This document shows positions 16,681 to 26,250 of a stretch of 64,000 nucleotides of DNA, one piece after another. Both the position numbers and the translations under genes were made by a program. Origin of the DNA: CBDBZL01 sp965213545 (GTDB taxonomy: Bacteria; Pseudomonadota; Alphaproteobacteria; Sphingomonadales; Sphingomonadaceae); assembly GCA_965213545.1 (NCBI GenBank), contig CBDBZL010000002.1, positions 248,001-312,000 on the forward strand, written 5' to 3'. Position 1 is the stretch's first letter. The number at the start of each line of letters is the position of its first letter. The notes beneath the pieces were generated by a model that made no database searches, was not told where the DNA came from, and worked only from the letters and a program-made list of their open reading frames with translations.

Positions 16681-17838
16681 CTAGCGACGGCGCCAGTTGT
16701 CGTAGCTGTATTGCGCTTCATAGCGGCGTCTGACCAGCTCTGCCGGCTCCCGACCCGCCAAGAGAGCGGCCGCGACTTCCTCGACGCATCGCGCCGACCG
16801 TTCGGGGGACGCGAGATCCCGGCTGAAGCGATCGTCGATGAGGTATGCGCCGTAAAGGTCGATCTCGAGAAACCCCTTGGCTCGGGCAATGGCGGCGAAG
16901 TTCCGGTTAAGCGTCTGGCGCAGGACAATAAGCGGCGCGGATGGCCCCGCCACCAGCATGGCCGCGTGAAAGGCCGACCCTTCGAGGCCCGCGACGACGC
17001 GCGCATCGGCGAGCACGTCGAGTTGCGCGCAGACCTCAAGCTTTTCGGGATACACGACCTGACAGCCGTTTTCTCTCAGCACCGCCTCCAGCCGCCCTTC
17101 CTGTGGAGCGCACCGGTCAGGCGCGGCATACCCGCGCGACAGCCAAACCTTGACACCTGCCGCATAGCTTGCCGCGCATCCGATCGCCGGCTGATATCGC
17201 CCCAGGTAGGCAATATGGCGCGGATGGGCCTGCCCCTGAATGCGAAAGCCGGGATCGGGCACGAGCAACTCGCGCACTTTGGTAGGCCGGTCGAGAAAGA
17301 CCATGGGAGCTGTGACCTCGAGCATGTCGAGGATCTCGCGCTGCCAGTCTTCGACCGGCCCGCCGGTAAGCCAGACCACCGGAGTCGAATCGCCCGGCGG
17401 CAAGGCCCACAGACGTGCGAGCGTCTCGAGGATGAAATGCCCGAAGTGATGAAAAAAGTAGCCCCCGAACAGGCAAGTCCCCTCGACGACGGGCAAGTTG
17501 CTTACGTCGAGCCCGGAAATATCAGGAACGCTCGTAATCTGGCCGTCGCGCCAGGTGCGCGTCAGGAAGGCGCTTTCGACAGGGCACCACTCGGCATCGA
17601 ACACCGCGCCCTCGATATCGCGATAGACGCTGCGGCTCGTGGCCGGAACGAGCAGAGCATCGGTAACATGGTGGATGCCGAGCGGGACACCGGCGTCGAT
17701 CAGGCCGTTGCCGGTCGGGCGATTGAGCTCGCGGGCGGAACGTGCCCGGCGCAAGTCGTCGCGCAGCCGCCGCGGCTCGAGCCTGGACGAGCCGCCGTGA
17801 AGCTGGCGCAACAAGCCGCTTTGTCCTTGCGTTATCAT
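16681..17838 (-). CDS. Glycosyltransferase family 61-type protein (DUF563)
   Basis: This 385-residue protein has the core of the GT61/DUF563 family: GTCLFGGYFFHHFGHFILE in the first half, where His residues after a glycine-rich turn mark the family, and the DVLADARVVAGLEGSAFHA motif in the second half, equivalent to the GAGLxN signature. GT61 enzymes include xylosyl- and N-acetylglucosaminyltransferases. ATG 17838 is used; an upstream TTG (17916) would add 26 residues. The gene lies alone on the minus strand, between the broken sulfotransferase and a GT2 gene. Confidence 0.75.
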   Translation of the reverse strand: MITQGQSGLLRQLHGGSSRLEPRRLRDDLRRARSARELNRPTGNGLIDAGVPLGIHHVTDALLVPATSRSVYRDIEGAVFDAEWCPVESAFLTRTWRDGQITSVPDISGLDVSNLPVVEGTCLFGGYFFHHFGHFILETLARLWALPPGDSTPVVWLTGGPVEDWQREILDMLEVTAPMVFLDRPTKVRELLVPDPGFRIQGQAHPRHIAYLGRYQPAIGCAASYAAGVKVWLSRGYAAPDRCAPQEGRLEAVLRENGCQVVYPEKLEVCAQLDVLADARVVAGLEGSAFHAAMLVAGPSAPLIVLRQTLNRNFAAIARAKGFLEIDLYGAYLIDDRFSRDLASPERSARCVEEVAAALLAGREPAELVRRRYEAQYSYDNWRRR

Positions 17839-18024
17839 TTGCCGGGGAAGCGCTGGCAGCGTAGCGGGCAATTGCCAATGGAATGTTTCTACCCGACCGA
17901 GGATAGCTCGGTGCAAGCGAATAACCTAACCCGCAGCGCCTCCTGCCGCCATGCCGTGCGGCATTTATCCGGCGCGTGGACGGCGATGCGCGCGTCCGGC
18001 ATGAAGTGAGCTAAGATCGCACCG

Positions 18025-18891
18025 ATGGACGCCCCTTCGATCAGCATCGTGATCCCGAGCTATAATCGGCCCGAGCGGCTTGCCCGGTGCCTTGCCTCCC
18101 TTTCGCGTCAGGCAGGCGGGCCTTACGAGACGATCGTGGTGGATGACGGCAGCCCGCAACCTCTGGCGGACATATGTGCGGCGGCGGGCTCTTGGGTGCG
18201 ATACGTCCGGCAGGACAATGCCGGGCCGGCCGCGGCACGCAACACCGGTGCGCGCACCGCCTCGGGCGAGTTCCTGTGCTTTACCGACGATGATTGCCTC
18301 CCCCATCCCGGCTGGGCGCGGGCGCTGCTCGGCGCGCAGGTGGCAGATAGCAGGGCGCTGGTCGGTGGCCGGGTGGAGAACGCCTTTCCCGACAACCTCT
18401 TCGCCGAGACGAGCCAGTCCATCTCCGACTGGCTATACCACTGGCATGAGCGCTCGGGAACGAGCGAGCGCTTCTTCACCAGCAACAATATCGGATGCGC
18501 CAAACAGGCCTTCCTTGCCATTAACGGCTTTGACGAGAGTTTCCCCCTGGCGGCCGGAGAGGACCGCGATTTTGGCATGCGTTGGGCGCGTGAGGCAGGT
18601 CCGCTCGTTTTCGCGCCCGATGCGGTGGTGGGCCATGCCCATTGGCTGGCCCTCGACAGTTTTTGGCGGCAACATTCGAACTACGGGCGCGGGGCGCGCT
18701 CCCTGCACGGACAAGCGCCGCCATCCAACGTGCCCAGAAGCCGGTTCCAGGCGCTGTCCTTCTATGCCGGGCTTATGTTCCATCCTATGATGCGCAAGGA
18801 TTTGAGCCACGGCCGACGCGCCGCGGTTACCGTGCTGACTTGCCTCAGCCAGGTCGCGATCGCCAAGGGCTATCTGGCCAGCAGCCGGTGA
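18025..18891 (+). CDS. Glycosyltransferase family 2
   Basis: The 288-residue protein has the GT-A fold signature SIVIPSYNRP (residues 6-15), VVDDGS, the metal-binding FTDDDC (DxD) near residue 90, and an acceptor-side loop with FDESFPLAAGEDRDFGMRW (ED motif). It has no signal peptide and a weakly hydrophobic C-terminal end, so it probably works at the inner face of the membrane on a lipid-linked or cytosolic acceptor. It starts at ATG 18025 and is followed 70 bases later by the ABC flippase gene on the same strand. Confidence 0.88.
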   Translation: MDAPSISIVIPSYNRPERLARCLASLSRQAGGPYETIVVDDGSPQPLADICAAAGSWVRYVRQDNAGPAAARNTGARTASGEFLCFTDDDCLPHPGWARALLGAQVADSRALVGGRVENAFPDNLFAETSQSISDWLYHWHERSGTSERFFTSNNIGCAKQAFLAINGFDESFPLAAGEDRDFGMRWAREAGPLVFAPDAVVGHAHWLALDSFWRQHSNYGRGARSLHGQAPPSNVPRSRFQALSFYAGLMFHPMMRKDLSHGRRAAVTVLTCLSQVAIAKGYLASSR

Positions 18892-18961
18892 GTGCCCAGG
18901 CAAAAACGCGACATGCCAAAGGTCGTTTCGACGCGTGTCGGCGGCCGTCTGGAGCCAACCG

Positions 18962-20785
18962 ATGATCGCGATCTATCAGCGCATCTGGCCGCTGATGTCG
19001 GCACGACAACGCTGGCGCCTCCTGCCGCTGGTTGCGCTCATGCTTGCAGCCGGCATGCTCGAACTTGCCGGCGTCGCATCGGTCGTACCTTTCCTCGCAG
19101 TTCTGGCCGATCCGGACACGATCACCCGCCGCGCCGAGTTCGCAGCGGTCTACGAGTGGGTCGGGGCCGCGAGCACCTTCGATTTTCTGAGAATACTGGG
19201 CTTGCTGGTTTTTGCCGCGATCATGGCCTCGATCATTTTCAGGGCGGCAACGCTATATTTCATAACCCAGTTCGTGCGCAGCATGGCGATCGACCTGGGC
19301 ACGGTACGGCTGAGGCGCTATCTCGCCCAGCCTTACGAGTGGTTCCTTGCCCAGCATTCGTCCGACCTGGGAAAATCCGTGCTGGAAGAGGTCCAGCAGA
19401 TCGTGACCAATACGGTGGCGCCGGCGGTGCGGATGATCTCCAACGTGCTGATCGTCGTCATTCTGGCGGCGTTTCTTATTTTCCTCGAGCCATTGGGCGC
19501 GATTGCCGCCGGGGTGGTGTTCGGCGTCGGCTTCGGCCTGGTCTACGGTCGGCTGCGGCGTCAGCTCTCTGACGCCGGACGCGATCGGCGCGTCGCGGTG
19601 CGCGAGCGCTTCCTGGTCACGTCGGAGGCGATGAGCGGGATCAAGGACGTCAAGCTGCATGGGCTGGAGGAAAGCTACGTCCAACGCTTCGTTGCTCCTT
19701 CGCGCCGACTTGCCCGCCATCTCTCGCGCTCGGTGCTTCTGAGCGAGATGCCGCGCTTCGTGCTCGAGGCGCTGGCCTTCGGCGGCATCCTCGTATTCGT
19801 CTTATACATGCTCTGGTCGAGCCCTGGGGGTCTCGCCGAGTTCCTGCCGGTGATCGGCGCCTTTGCCTTCGCCGGCCTCAAAATGATGCCCACGGTCCAG
19901 ACGCTGTTCAAGGATCTCTCGCTGATGCGCTTCGGCGACGCAGGGCTCGCGGCGCTGATCGAGGACATGGAGGGCTATGAACCGCCGTCAGCCGATAGCG
20001 CGCAAAGCCCCGCTCTCAGGATGCGCAGCTCGCTCGCCCTGCGCGATGTGAGCTACCGTTATCCCGGCTCCTCGCGCGACGTCATCCACCGGGTCTCGCT
20101 GGATATCACAGCAGGACAGAGTGTGGGCTTTGTCGGCCCGACGGGGGCAGGAAAAAGCACGGTGATCGATATCCTGCTCGGCCTGCTGGTGCCGCGCGAA
20201 GGGGCGGTGTTCGTCGATGGCGCGGCGATTTGTTCGGACACGCGGCCGGCCTGGCAGCGCGGGATTGGCTATGTGCCGCAAGCGATCTACCTCACCGCAG
20301 CGAGTATTGCCGAAAACATCGCATTCGGGGTCCCGGCAAAGAAGATCGACCACGCGCAGGTGCGCAAGGCCGCCGCACTTGCGAATATCGACCATTTCAT
20401 AAGCACGCTGGAGGAGGGCTACGACACGCCGATCGGGGAGAACGGCGTACGTCTGTCAGGCGGGCAGCGTCAGCGGCTTGGGATCGCCAGGGCGCTCTAC
20501 AAGGATCCTGCCCTGGTCGTGTTCGACGAAGCGACCAGCGCGCTCGATACGGTCGCCGAACGCAAAGTAATAGAGGCGATCAAGCGTCTCGAGGGGGAGA
20601 AGACGGTGCTCATGATTACACACCGGCTGAGCACGATTGCCCATTGCGACACGATCTTCGTCTTCGAGGATGGCCGACTGGCAGGCTCGGGCAACTATGC
20701 GAGCCTTAAACAAGATAGCGAGGTCTTTCGCCGGTTGGTTGCAGCGGCCGAACAACCGGCCGAGCCCGCCCGTTCCCCTGCCTGA
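18962..20785 (+). CDS. PglK-like ABC transporter (fused permease and ATPase), lipid-linked glycan flippase
   Basis: The 607-residue half-transporter has six membrane helices in residues 20-310 and one nucleotide-binding domain with Walker A GPTGAGKST, signature LSGGQRQR, Walker B LVVFDEATSALD and the switch ITHRLS. The order and the start (MIAIYQRIWPLM) resemble Campylobacter PglK, which flips lipid-linked oligosaccharides. ATG 18962 has GGAG eight bases ahead; GTG 18935 is an alternative. Its position among glycosyltransferases suggests it exports the glycan or glycolipid made by this island. It converges on the GT2-GT4 gene with only five bases between the stops. Confidence 0.85.
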   Translation: MIAIYQRIWPLMSARQRWRLLPLVALMLAAGMLELAGVASVVPFLAVLADPDTITRRAEFAAVYEWVGAASTFDFLRILGLLVFAAIMASIIFRAATLYFITQFVRSMAIDLGTVRLRRYLAQPYEWFLAQHSSDLGKSVLEEVQQIVTNTVAPAVRMISNVLIVVILAAFLIFLEPLGAIAAGVVFGVGFGLVYGRLRRQLSDAGRDRRVAVRERFLVTSEAMSGIKDVKLHGLEESYVQRFVAPSRRLARHLSRSVLLSEMPRFVLEALAFGGILVFVLYMLWSSPGGLAEFLPVIGAFAFAGLKMMPTVQTLFKDLSLMRFGDAGLAALIEDMEGYEPPSADSAQSPALRMRSSLALRDVSYRYPGSSRDVIHRVSLDITAGQSVGFVGPTGAGKSTVIDILLGLLVPREGAVFVDGAAICSDTRPAWQRGIGYVPQAIYLTAASIAENIAFGVPAKKIDHAQVRKAAALANIDHFISTLEEGYDTPIGENGVRLSGGQRQRLGIARALYKDPALVVFDEATSALDTVAERKVIEAIKRLEGEKTVLMITHRLSTIAHCDTIFVFEDGRLAGSGNYASLKQDSEVFRRLVAAAEQPAEPARSPA

Positions 20786-20790
20786 CCGCG

Positions 20791-22944
20791 CTAGCGCCGG
20801 AACACGTTCTCGTAGCGCGCGAAGCTTTGGTGCGCGCTGAAGGCCTGCGCCCGTTCGTGGGCCGCCTTTCCTTCCCGCTTCAACAGTTCAGAGCGCTCGA
20901 TCCGGTTGCCGATCGCGGTCGCCAGCTCGGCTGGATCCTCGGGCGTGACCAAGGCGCCGGTATCGTCGCCGACCACTTCAGGCACTCCGCCTACCGCCGT
21001 TGCCACGACAGGCAGCCCCGTCGCCATTGCCTCGAGCAGCACCAGCGGCATTCCCTCTCGCCGGGAGGGCAGCACGAAAAGGCTTGCCCTTCGGTATAGA
21101 TCGCGCATGTCGTCGCGCGACAGGTGCCCGGCAAGTTCCACGCGGCTGGTCAGCCCGAGATCGGCAATTTGCCGACGCAGGTTCGCTTCCTCGTTGCCCT
21201 CGCCCGCGATCACCAGGCGGCTTTTCCTCGTCTCCGGTCGAGCCAGGGCTGCGAGCAGGACGTGAAAGCCCTTGACGATAAGCAGCCTTCCTGCCGCAAC
21301 CAGCAGGCCGGGCTCATGGCGTCCCTTCGGCCCAGGCGTCCAGAAGCGCGTATCGACCCCGTTCTCGATTACCTCGACACAGATGTCCGGAGCAAGCCCT
21401 GTCACTTTGTCCGCCAGCTCTTGCGATACCGCGGTAACCTGGTCCGCGCTTTGCAGCCATCCGGGCAGGCGGGCGCGCAAGGCCGGGCTGGCTTCATGAT
21501 AATCCGAGCCGTGGAAGGACAGGACAAGGCGAAATCCAAACACCCTCCGCAACGCCAGGAAATAGATCGTCTGTCCGCGGACGTAGTGGAGGTTGACGAT
21601 ATCGGGTCGAAGCCGAGCGAGCCGTGCGGCCAGTTTGGCCATAGCGAAAGATGCTTTGATCAGCGCCCCCGCGGTCGGCCGACCGGTTTTGCTGACTCCG
21701 GCCTCAAGCTGCAGGCGCCAGTCACCACCCGTCCCAGCGCCATCGGGCCAGGCGGTCACCACGGCATGGCCTTCCCCACGCAGATGGTCCGTGAGCTGGT
21801 GCACGACGCCCTGCACCCCCCCGCGATCGCTTTTTTCGGCGGCGCTGAAAATTAACACGCGCATCGCCCCTTCAAGCGTGCCTTTGCGTTCGCGTGTCTT
21901 TCCCCGGCTCCGCTTTACCCGCCCCCGCCGCCGCTCGGGCGTATGGGTGAGCGAACGCCGCAGTCCTGCGGGAAGCAGCGTATTGCCGACGTGGAAGACC
22001 ATTTCGCCGGGCGAGACCTTGCCGCGCGATAGGGCCTCGCGCAGCAGCGGTAAGAATGCGCCTTTGTCGCGTGTCTTCTCGGCGCGAATACTCGCTTGGG
22101 TCAGGCAATAGCCGCCGTAAGCGCGCCGCGTCACCAGGTCGCGCCGCTCCCTGATCCAGTCGACATCGCGCCTCCAGCCTGCTTGGTTGCTGATCCGCTT
22201 GCGCCCATCGTCCATAGAATAGGTCGAGAGCACTTCGTCGCGGACATAATGAAGCGACACCCCCTCCACGCCGTCCGCCTTCAGCAACCAATCGAGATCG
22301 ACATAGCGATCAAGTTCCTCGTCGAAGCGAACCTGGTCGAACAAGGCTTTGGGCACGAGCATGGTCGAGGTCTGGATGGCCCCGCGTACGTTCGGGCCTC
22401 CGCGCGTGAACAGATATTCGCTCAGCGTCTGGTTTGGCCTTGGATAGCGCGCCGGCCAAACGAACCGCGCCCCGTTTCCCACCGCCTCGAAGCGGCATGA
22501 GATGATCGGCAGACCGCCCTTGAAGCTTAGCGCCAGAGCGAGCTGCTTCTCGAGCTTTTTGGGTTTCCAGCTATCGTCATCATCAAGAAAGGCGATCCAA
22601 TCTGCTTTGGCTTCGTCGACGCCCGCGTTGCGAGCCCCCGCATTGCCGCGGCGCTGCTTGAGGACCACGACCCGCAACCGCGGATCGCGCTGGCGTTCGA
22701 GCAGGTCCGCGGTTTCAGCATCCGGCCCATCGACGACCACGATGACCTCGATAGCGTGCAATGTCTGCGCGAGCGCGGAGGCAACCGCCTTGGCGGCGAG
22801 CCGCGGCCGGCCCAGCGTCGGGATGACGACCGAGATCTGCGGCGGATCACCGTGCGTTCCCGGCCCAATCTCGTCGCAAGAAGATACGGCTGGCGGCGTT
22901 TCGAGCGCCTGCTCCCCCTCGCCCGAAAAATGTCGGTCCGTCAC
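20791..22944 (-). CDS. GT2-GT4 double glycosyltransferase (apparent gene fusion)
   Basis: One open frame of 717 residues holds two complete enzymes. Residues 36-340 are GT2 (SVVIPTLGRPRLA, VVVDGPD, FLDDDD). Residues 361-717 are GT4/GT-B (FSAAEKSDRGGVQGVV, LSFHGSDYH, AAGRLLIVKGF, then EGMPLVLLEAMATGLPVVAT, the donor-binding E-x7-E region). The linker 340-360 is basic and unlike a designed linker. Met361 at 21864 is preceded by a GAAGGGG ribosome-binding-like site, so the GT4 gene probably once started there and the GT2 stop was lost. Both halves keep their motifs. The frame starts with GTG. Confidence 0.85.
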   Translation of the reverse strand: MTDRHFSGEGEQALETPPAVSSCDEIGPGTHGDPPQISVVIPTLGRPRLAAKAVASALAQTLHAIEVIVVVDGPDAETADLLERQRDPRLRVVVLKQRRGNAGARNAGVDEAKADWIAFLDDDDSWKPKKLEKQLALALSFKGGLPIISCRFEAVGNGARFVWPARYPRPNQTLSEYLFTRGGPNVRGAIQTSTMLVPKALFDQVRFDEELDRYVDLDWLLKADGVEGVSLHYVRDEVLSTYSMDDGRKRISNQAGWRRDVDWIRERRDLVTRRAYGGYCLTQASIRAEKTRDKGAFLPLLREALSRGKVSPGEMVFHVGNTLLPAGLRRSLTHTPERRRGRVKRSRGKTRERKGTLEGAMRVLIFSAAEKSDRGGVQGVVHQLTDHLRGEGHAVVTAWPDGAGTGGDWRLQLEAGVSKTGRPTAGALIKASFAMAKLAARLARLRPDIVNLHYVRGQTIYFLALRRVFGFRLVLSFHGSDYHEASPALRARLPGWLQSADQVTAVSQELADKVTGLAPDICVEVIENGVDTRFWTPGPKGRHEPGLLVAAGRLLIVKGFHVLLAALARPETRKSRLVIAGEGNEEANLRRQIADLGLTSRVELAGHLSRDDMRDLYRRASLFVLPSRREGMPLVLLEAMATGLPVVATAVGGVPEVVGDDTGALVTPEDPAELATAIGNRIERSELLKREGKAAHERAQAFSAHQSFARYENVFRR

Positions 22945-23107
22945 GTGCTACCCAAATTCCACGCCGGAAAGGCGCGCGTTGTCGGAATATGGTGAACGCA
23001 TCTTTTGATAAGTCGCCCCCGTCCGACTGGTTCCAGTGTTGGGTTCGACTTTTTCGCTATTGTTCAATTGCTTGCGCCAGGAAGGACGAAGCTTAAGGGT
23101 GGCACGA

Positions 23108-24301
23108 ATGCCTCCGACCTATCTGCTCCCCCATTTGGCGGAACAACGCGGCTTATCGGGCCGCATCGTCCGGCGGCTGCGTTGGCTGCACGACCGGATA
23201 GGGACGCGGCTGATCGATCGCGGCTTCCCGCCCGCGCTCCTGCGGTACCGGTTCAGGCAAACGGTCGCGGCCGATCGCGCGGCTTGCGGGGTCGAGACCG
23301 TGCACCCCGCCGCTCGGGACGCCGTCCCGCTGGCCGGCGGGTTCGACCGCGTAGAGGATCTTCCGGCCGAGCGAGGCTGGTGGCCATTTTCCTTCCGCGA
23401 AGTCACTCAGCGCAAGCTCGAGCCAACCTGTATCCTGACATTCGCCGATGCCCGCGTGATGGCGCTGCGTACGGGGCCGGCGGAGGAATACACGCCGGCC
23501 CTCATCGATCGAGCAGGGCGGGCGATCGCCATGCGTGAGATGCGTTACCGCCCGGATCACGGGGCGCTGGCTCGGCGCAAGCCCGACCTGGCGCTCGATG
23601 ATGCGCTGTGGATCGCTGAACGGGTGTTCGACAATTATTCGCATTGGTTGACCGCCCACCTGCCCAAGCTGGTGCTTATGCGCGATAGGGGCGAGCTGGC
23701 CGGTTTGGTTCTGCCTGCCGGCCGTCCCGCTTGGCTGGATACCTCGCTGCGCCGGGTCGGCATACAGCCGGACAATCACGCGCAGCTGCCCAGCCCGGGC
23801 GTGCTGGCGGCCTCCCGGCTCCGCGTGATCGGGTGCGACCGGTTCCGCCCGGAACTGCTGACTGCCGCGCGCGAAGCGGTCAACCAGCGTGATGCGAACG
23901 GGTCCGATGGCCGGGTGTTCGTCAGCCGCCGGCAAGCCAAGGGGCGTACCTTGCTGGAAGAGGGCGAGCTCGAACCGCTGCTGCGCGATCGTGGATTCGA
24001 GCTCGTCGCCATGGAACGCCTGTCCTTCGACGAGCAGGTGGAGTTGATGGCGCGCACGAAAGTGCTGCTCGCGCCGCACGGGGCGGGGCTGGCCAACATG
24101 TTGTTCTGCCCGCCCGGCGCGCTCGTCTGCGAGATTGCCGACCCCGCCTATCCCAACCCCAATTTCTACGCCATGGCCGCAGCGCTCGGTCATCATTACC
24201 ACTACATCGCTGGCCGTGGGGTGGGCGCGCGCCATCCCTTGCGGCAGGATCTTTCGGTTTCGGTCGAAAAGGTGCGGACCTTCCTGGACACGCTGGCGTG
24301 A
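23108..24301 (+). CDS. Glycosyltransferase family 61-type protein (DUF563)
   Basis: This 397-residue protein carries the GT61/DUF563 pattern: ERVFDNYSHWLTAHLPKL (the N-x-HWLT-type motif) near residue 180, RVFVSRRQAKGR, SFDEQVELMARTKVLLAPHGAGLANMLF (spoken of in part: APHGAGLANMLF) near residue 320, and CEIADP. The ATG at 23108 follows AAGGGTGG; GTG 23036 upstream would add 24 residues. It overlaps the following GT2 gene by four bases (GTGA), so the two are translationally coupled. Known GT61 members transfer xylose, arabinose or GlcNAc; a UDP-xylose synthase-like gene lies two genes downstream. Confidence 0.82.
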   Translation: MPPTYLLPHLAEQRGLSGRIVRRLRWLHDRIGTRLIDRGFPPALLRYRFRQTVAADRAACGVETVHPAARDAVPLAGGFDRVEDLPAERGWWPFSFREVTQRKLEPTCILTFADARVMALRTGPAEEYTPALIDRAGRAIAMREMRYRPDHGALARRKPDLALDDALWIAERVFDNYSHWLTAHLPKLVLMRDRGELAGLVLPAGRPAWLDTSLRRVGIQPDNHAQLPSPGVLAASRLRVIGCDRFRPELLTAAREAVNQRDANGSDGRVFVSRRQAKGRTLLEEGELEPLLRDRGFELVAMERLSFDEQVELMARTKVLLAPHGAGLANMLFCPPGALVCEIADPAYPNPNFYAMAAALGHHYHYIAGRGVGARHPLRQDLSVSVEKVRTFLDTLA

Positions 24302-26217
24302 GCGGGCTGTCGATCATCATTCCATGCCGCAACACCGGTGACTGGCTGGCGCAGACGATCCGAAGCGCGCTGGCTCAGACCCGTCCGCCCGACGAGATTA
24401 TCGTGGTGGATGACGGCTCGACCGACGACAGCGCTTCGATCGCCACTTCCTTCAGAGCGCCTGTGCGGGTGGTAGCGGGACCGGCGACGGGCGCGGCCGA
24501 CGCGCGCAACCACGGTGGCAAGCTGGCCACGGGCGAGCGGCTGATGTTCCTCGATGCCGACGATCTTTTGACCCCCCCCACCCTCCATCATCTCTCGCAG
24601 GCGCTTGATGATGCGCCGCGTGCCGGCTTGGCGATCTGCCCCTGGGACCGTTACGAGTTCGAGGGTTTCGGCTGGATCGCCACGCCTCCCACCGCCGCCC
24701 TGCCCCGCCCCGGGCAGGACCGGCTCGCGGCCTGGCTGACGGGGTGCTGGTCCCCGCCCTGCTGCATCTTGTGGACGCGTGCTGCTTTCGAGCGCTCGGG
24801 CGGTTGGCTGCAGGAAGCAGGTCTGGATGATGACGGCAACCTGCTGCGCCGGGCGCTGGCACGGGGCATCGATGCGGTCGATGCCCCGCACGGCCTGGCG
24901 CTTTACCGCCGCTTGCCAGGGGAGGCGCGCTCCTACAGCGCCCGCCGGCTCGAGCCTTTCGGCCTGCGCTCGCGCCTCGCTTCGCTGACAGACACCGCTA
25001 ACGAGCTCGAGCAAAGCGGTGCCCTGCCGCTCTACCGGGCTCCCTTGAACGAGGCGCTGGCCGCGCTCCATGAGGATGCCAGGACCGTGGCCGCGATCGC
25101 GGCCACGGTCGGCGACCTCATCGCGCGGATCGGCGGCGCCCGCCGAACGAGGTCCAGGATCCACGCTCGTGCCGGGCGCTTGGGCGCCCAGGCCTCGGCC
25201 TGGGTTCGCGAGCGGACCACGCCTCCAAGATGCGTGCCCGATCCCAGCCACCAAGGGTCTCGCCAAAGACTAGCGCATCGCGCTGCGGACGCATGGGACG
25301 CCGCCCGAGTAAGCGTAATCATTCCCACATATAACCGGGCGCAACTCGTTGAACGAGCTATCGCCAGTGTCCTTCGCCAGACGCATCCGGCGATCGAGGT
25401 TATCGTGGTCGACGACGGCTCGACCGACGAGACGCCCGCCCGCCTCGCGCGGATCGGCGATGCCCGGGTCAAGGTGATCCGGCAGGACAATGCGGGGGTG
25501 GCCGCCGCGCGCAACCGGGGGATAAAGGAAGCAACAGGCGATTTTGTCTCCTTCATCGATTCGGACGACGAGTGGCGCGACGACAAGCTGGCCAAGCAGC
25601 TTGCCGCGCTATCCGATGCGCCCAGCCATGTCGGGCTTTGCGTCACCGGTGGGTTCGCGGTGACTGACGGCGGAGTGCATGAACGGCGGTGGTCGCCGTC
25701 GGGTCGTCTGTTCGAGCCGTTGCTGGTCGAAAACACCATCTTCATGGGCATCGGCGCGCTGGTCCGATCTGGTGTGTTCGAGGCGGTGGGCGGCTTCGAT
25801 CCGTCGCTTCCGGCTATCGAGGACTGGGACTGGCTTCAGCGTGTCGCGCGTCTCTACGATTTCGTCGCGGTCGATGAGCCCCTCATCACCTACCACGACG
25901 CTGATCAGCCGGGCCGCCGCTCGACCCGCTTTCGCGCCAACCTGGACGCGCGCGAGATGCTGTGGCGGCGTAACCGTCACGCGCTTCGGCGCGCCGGGCT
26001 GGCGCAGCGCTACCTGCTCGAAAGTGCGCGCCGTGAACTGCGCGAGAGCGACGGGCTGGACGGGCGCGGGCGGCGCCTGGTCCTGCGCGCGCTGGCGGAA
26101 CGGCCGCAGAACATCGCGCTAATGCCCTGGCTGTCTTACATGGCGATGCCCTTCGCCATGCGCGCCGCCCTGCGACAGGTCGATGCAAAGCGGAGAAAGC
26201 TCGTCGTCCGGGAGTGA
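24298..26217 (+). CDS. Tandem-domain GT2 glycosyltransferase
   Basis: The 639-residue product has two GT2 domains. Domain 1 (1-240) has SIIIPCRNTGDW, VVDDGSTDD and FLDADD. Domain 2 (about 335-600) has SVIIPTYNRAQ, VVDDGSTDE, RQDNAGVAAARN and FIDSDDE. The 95-residue linker is Arg/Ala-rich with amphipathic helices. Both DxD-type metal sites look intact, so the enzyme could add two sugars in succession, as capsule polymerases of this layout do. It starts at GTG 24298 inside the end of the GT61 gene and converges on the UDP-xylose synthase-like gene. Confidence 0.85.
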   Translation: MSGLSIIIPCRNTGDWLAQTIRSALAQTRPPDEIIVVDDGSTDDSASIATSFRAPVRVVAGPATGAADARNHGGKLATGERLMFLDADDLLTPPTLHHLSQALDDAPRAGLAICPWDRYEFEGFGWIATPPTAALPRPGQDRLAAWLTGCWSPPCCILWTRAAFERSGGWLQEAGLDDDGNLLRRALARGIDAVDAPHGLALYRRLPGEARSYSARRLEPFGLRSRLASLTDTANELEQSGALPLYRAPLNEALAALHEDARTVAAIAATVGDLIARIGGARRTRSRIHARAGRLGAQASAWVRERTTPPRCVPDPSHQGSRQRLAHRAADAWDAARVSVIIPTYNRAQLVERAIASVLRQTHPAIEVIVVDDGSTDETPARLARIGDARVKVIRQDNAGVAAARNRGIKEATGDFVSFIDSDDEWRDDKLAKQLAALSDAPSHVGLCVTGGFAVTDGGVHERRWSPSGRLFEPLLVENTIFMGIGALVRSGVFEAVGGFDPSLPAIEDWDWLQRVARLYDFVAVDEPLITYHDADQPGRRSTRFRANLDAREMLWRRNRHALRRAGLAQRYLLESARRELRESDGLDGRGRRLVLRALAERPQNIALMPWLSYMAMPFAMRAALRQVDAKRRKLVVRE

Positions 26218-26250
26218 GCCCCCCGTGCAGCTATGCCTTGACCACAGGTC

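Noticed and set aside
16522..18009. A 495-codon plus-strand frame opposite the GT61 gene
   Set aside because: No recognisable motif, and the minus strand carries GT61 signatures through the same interval.
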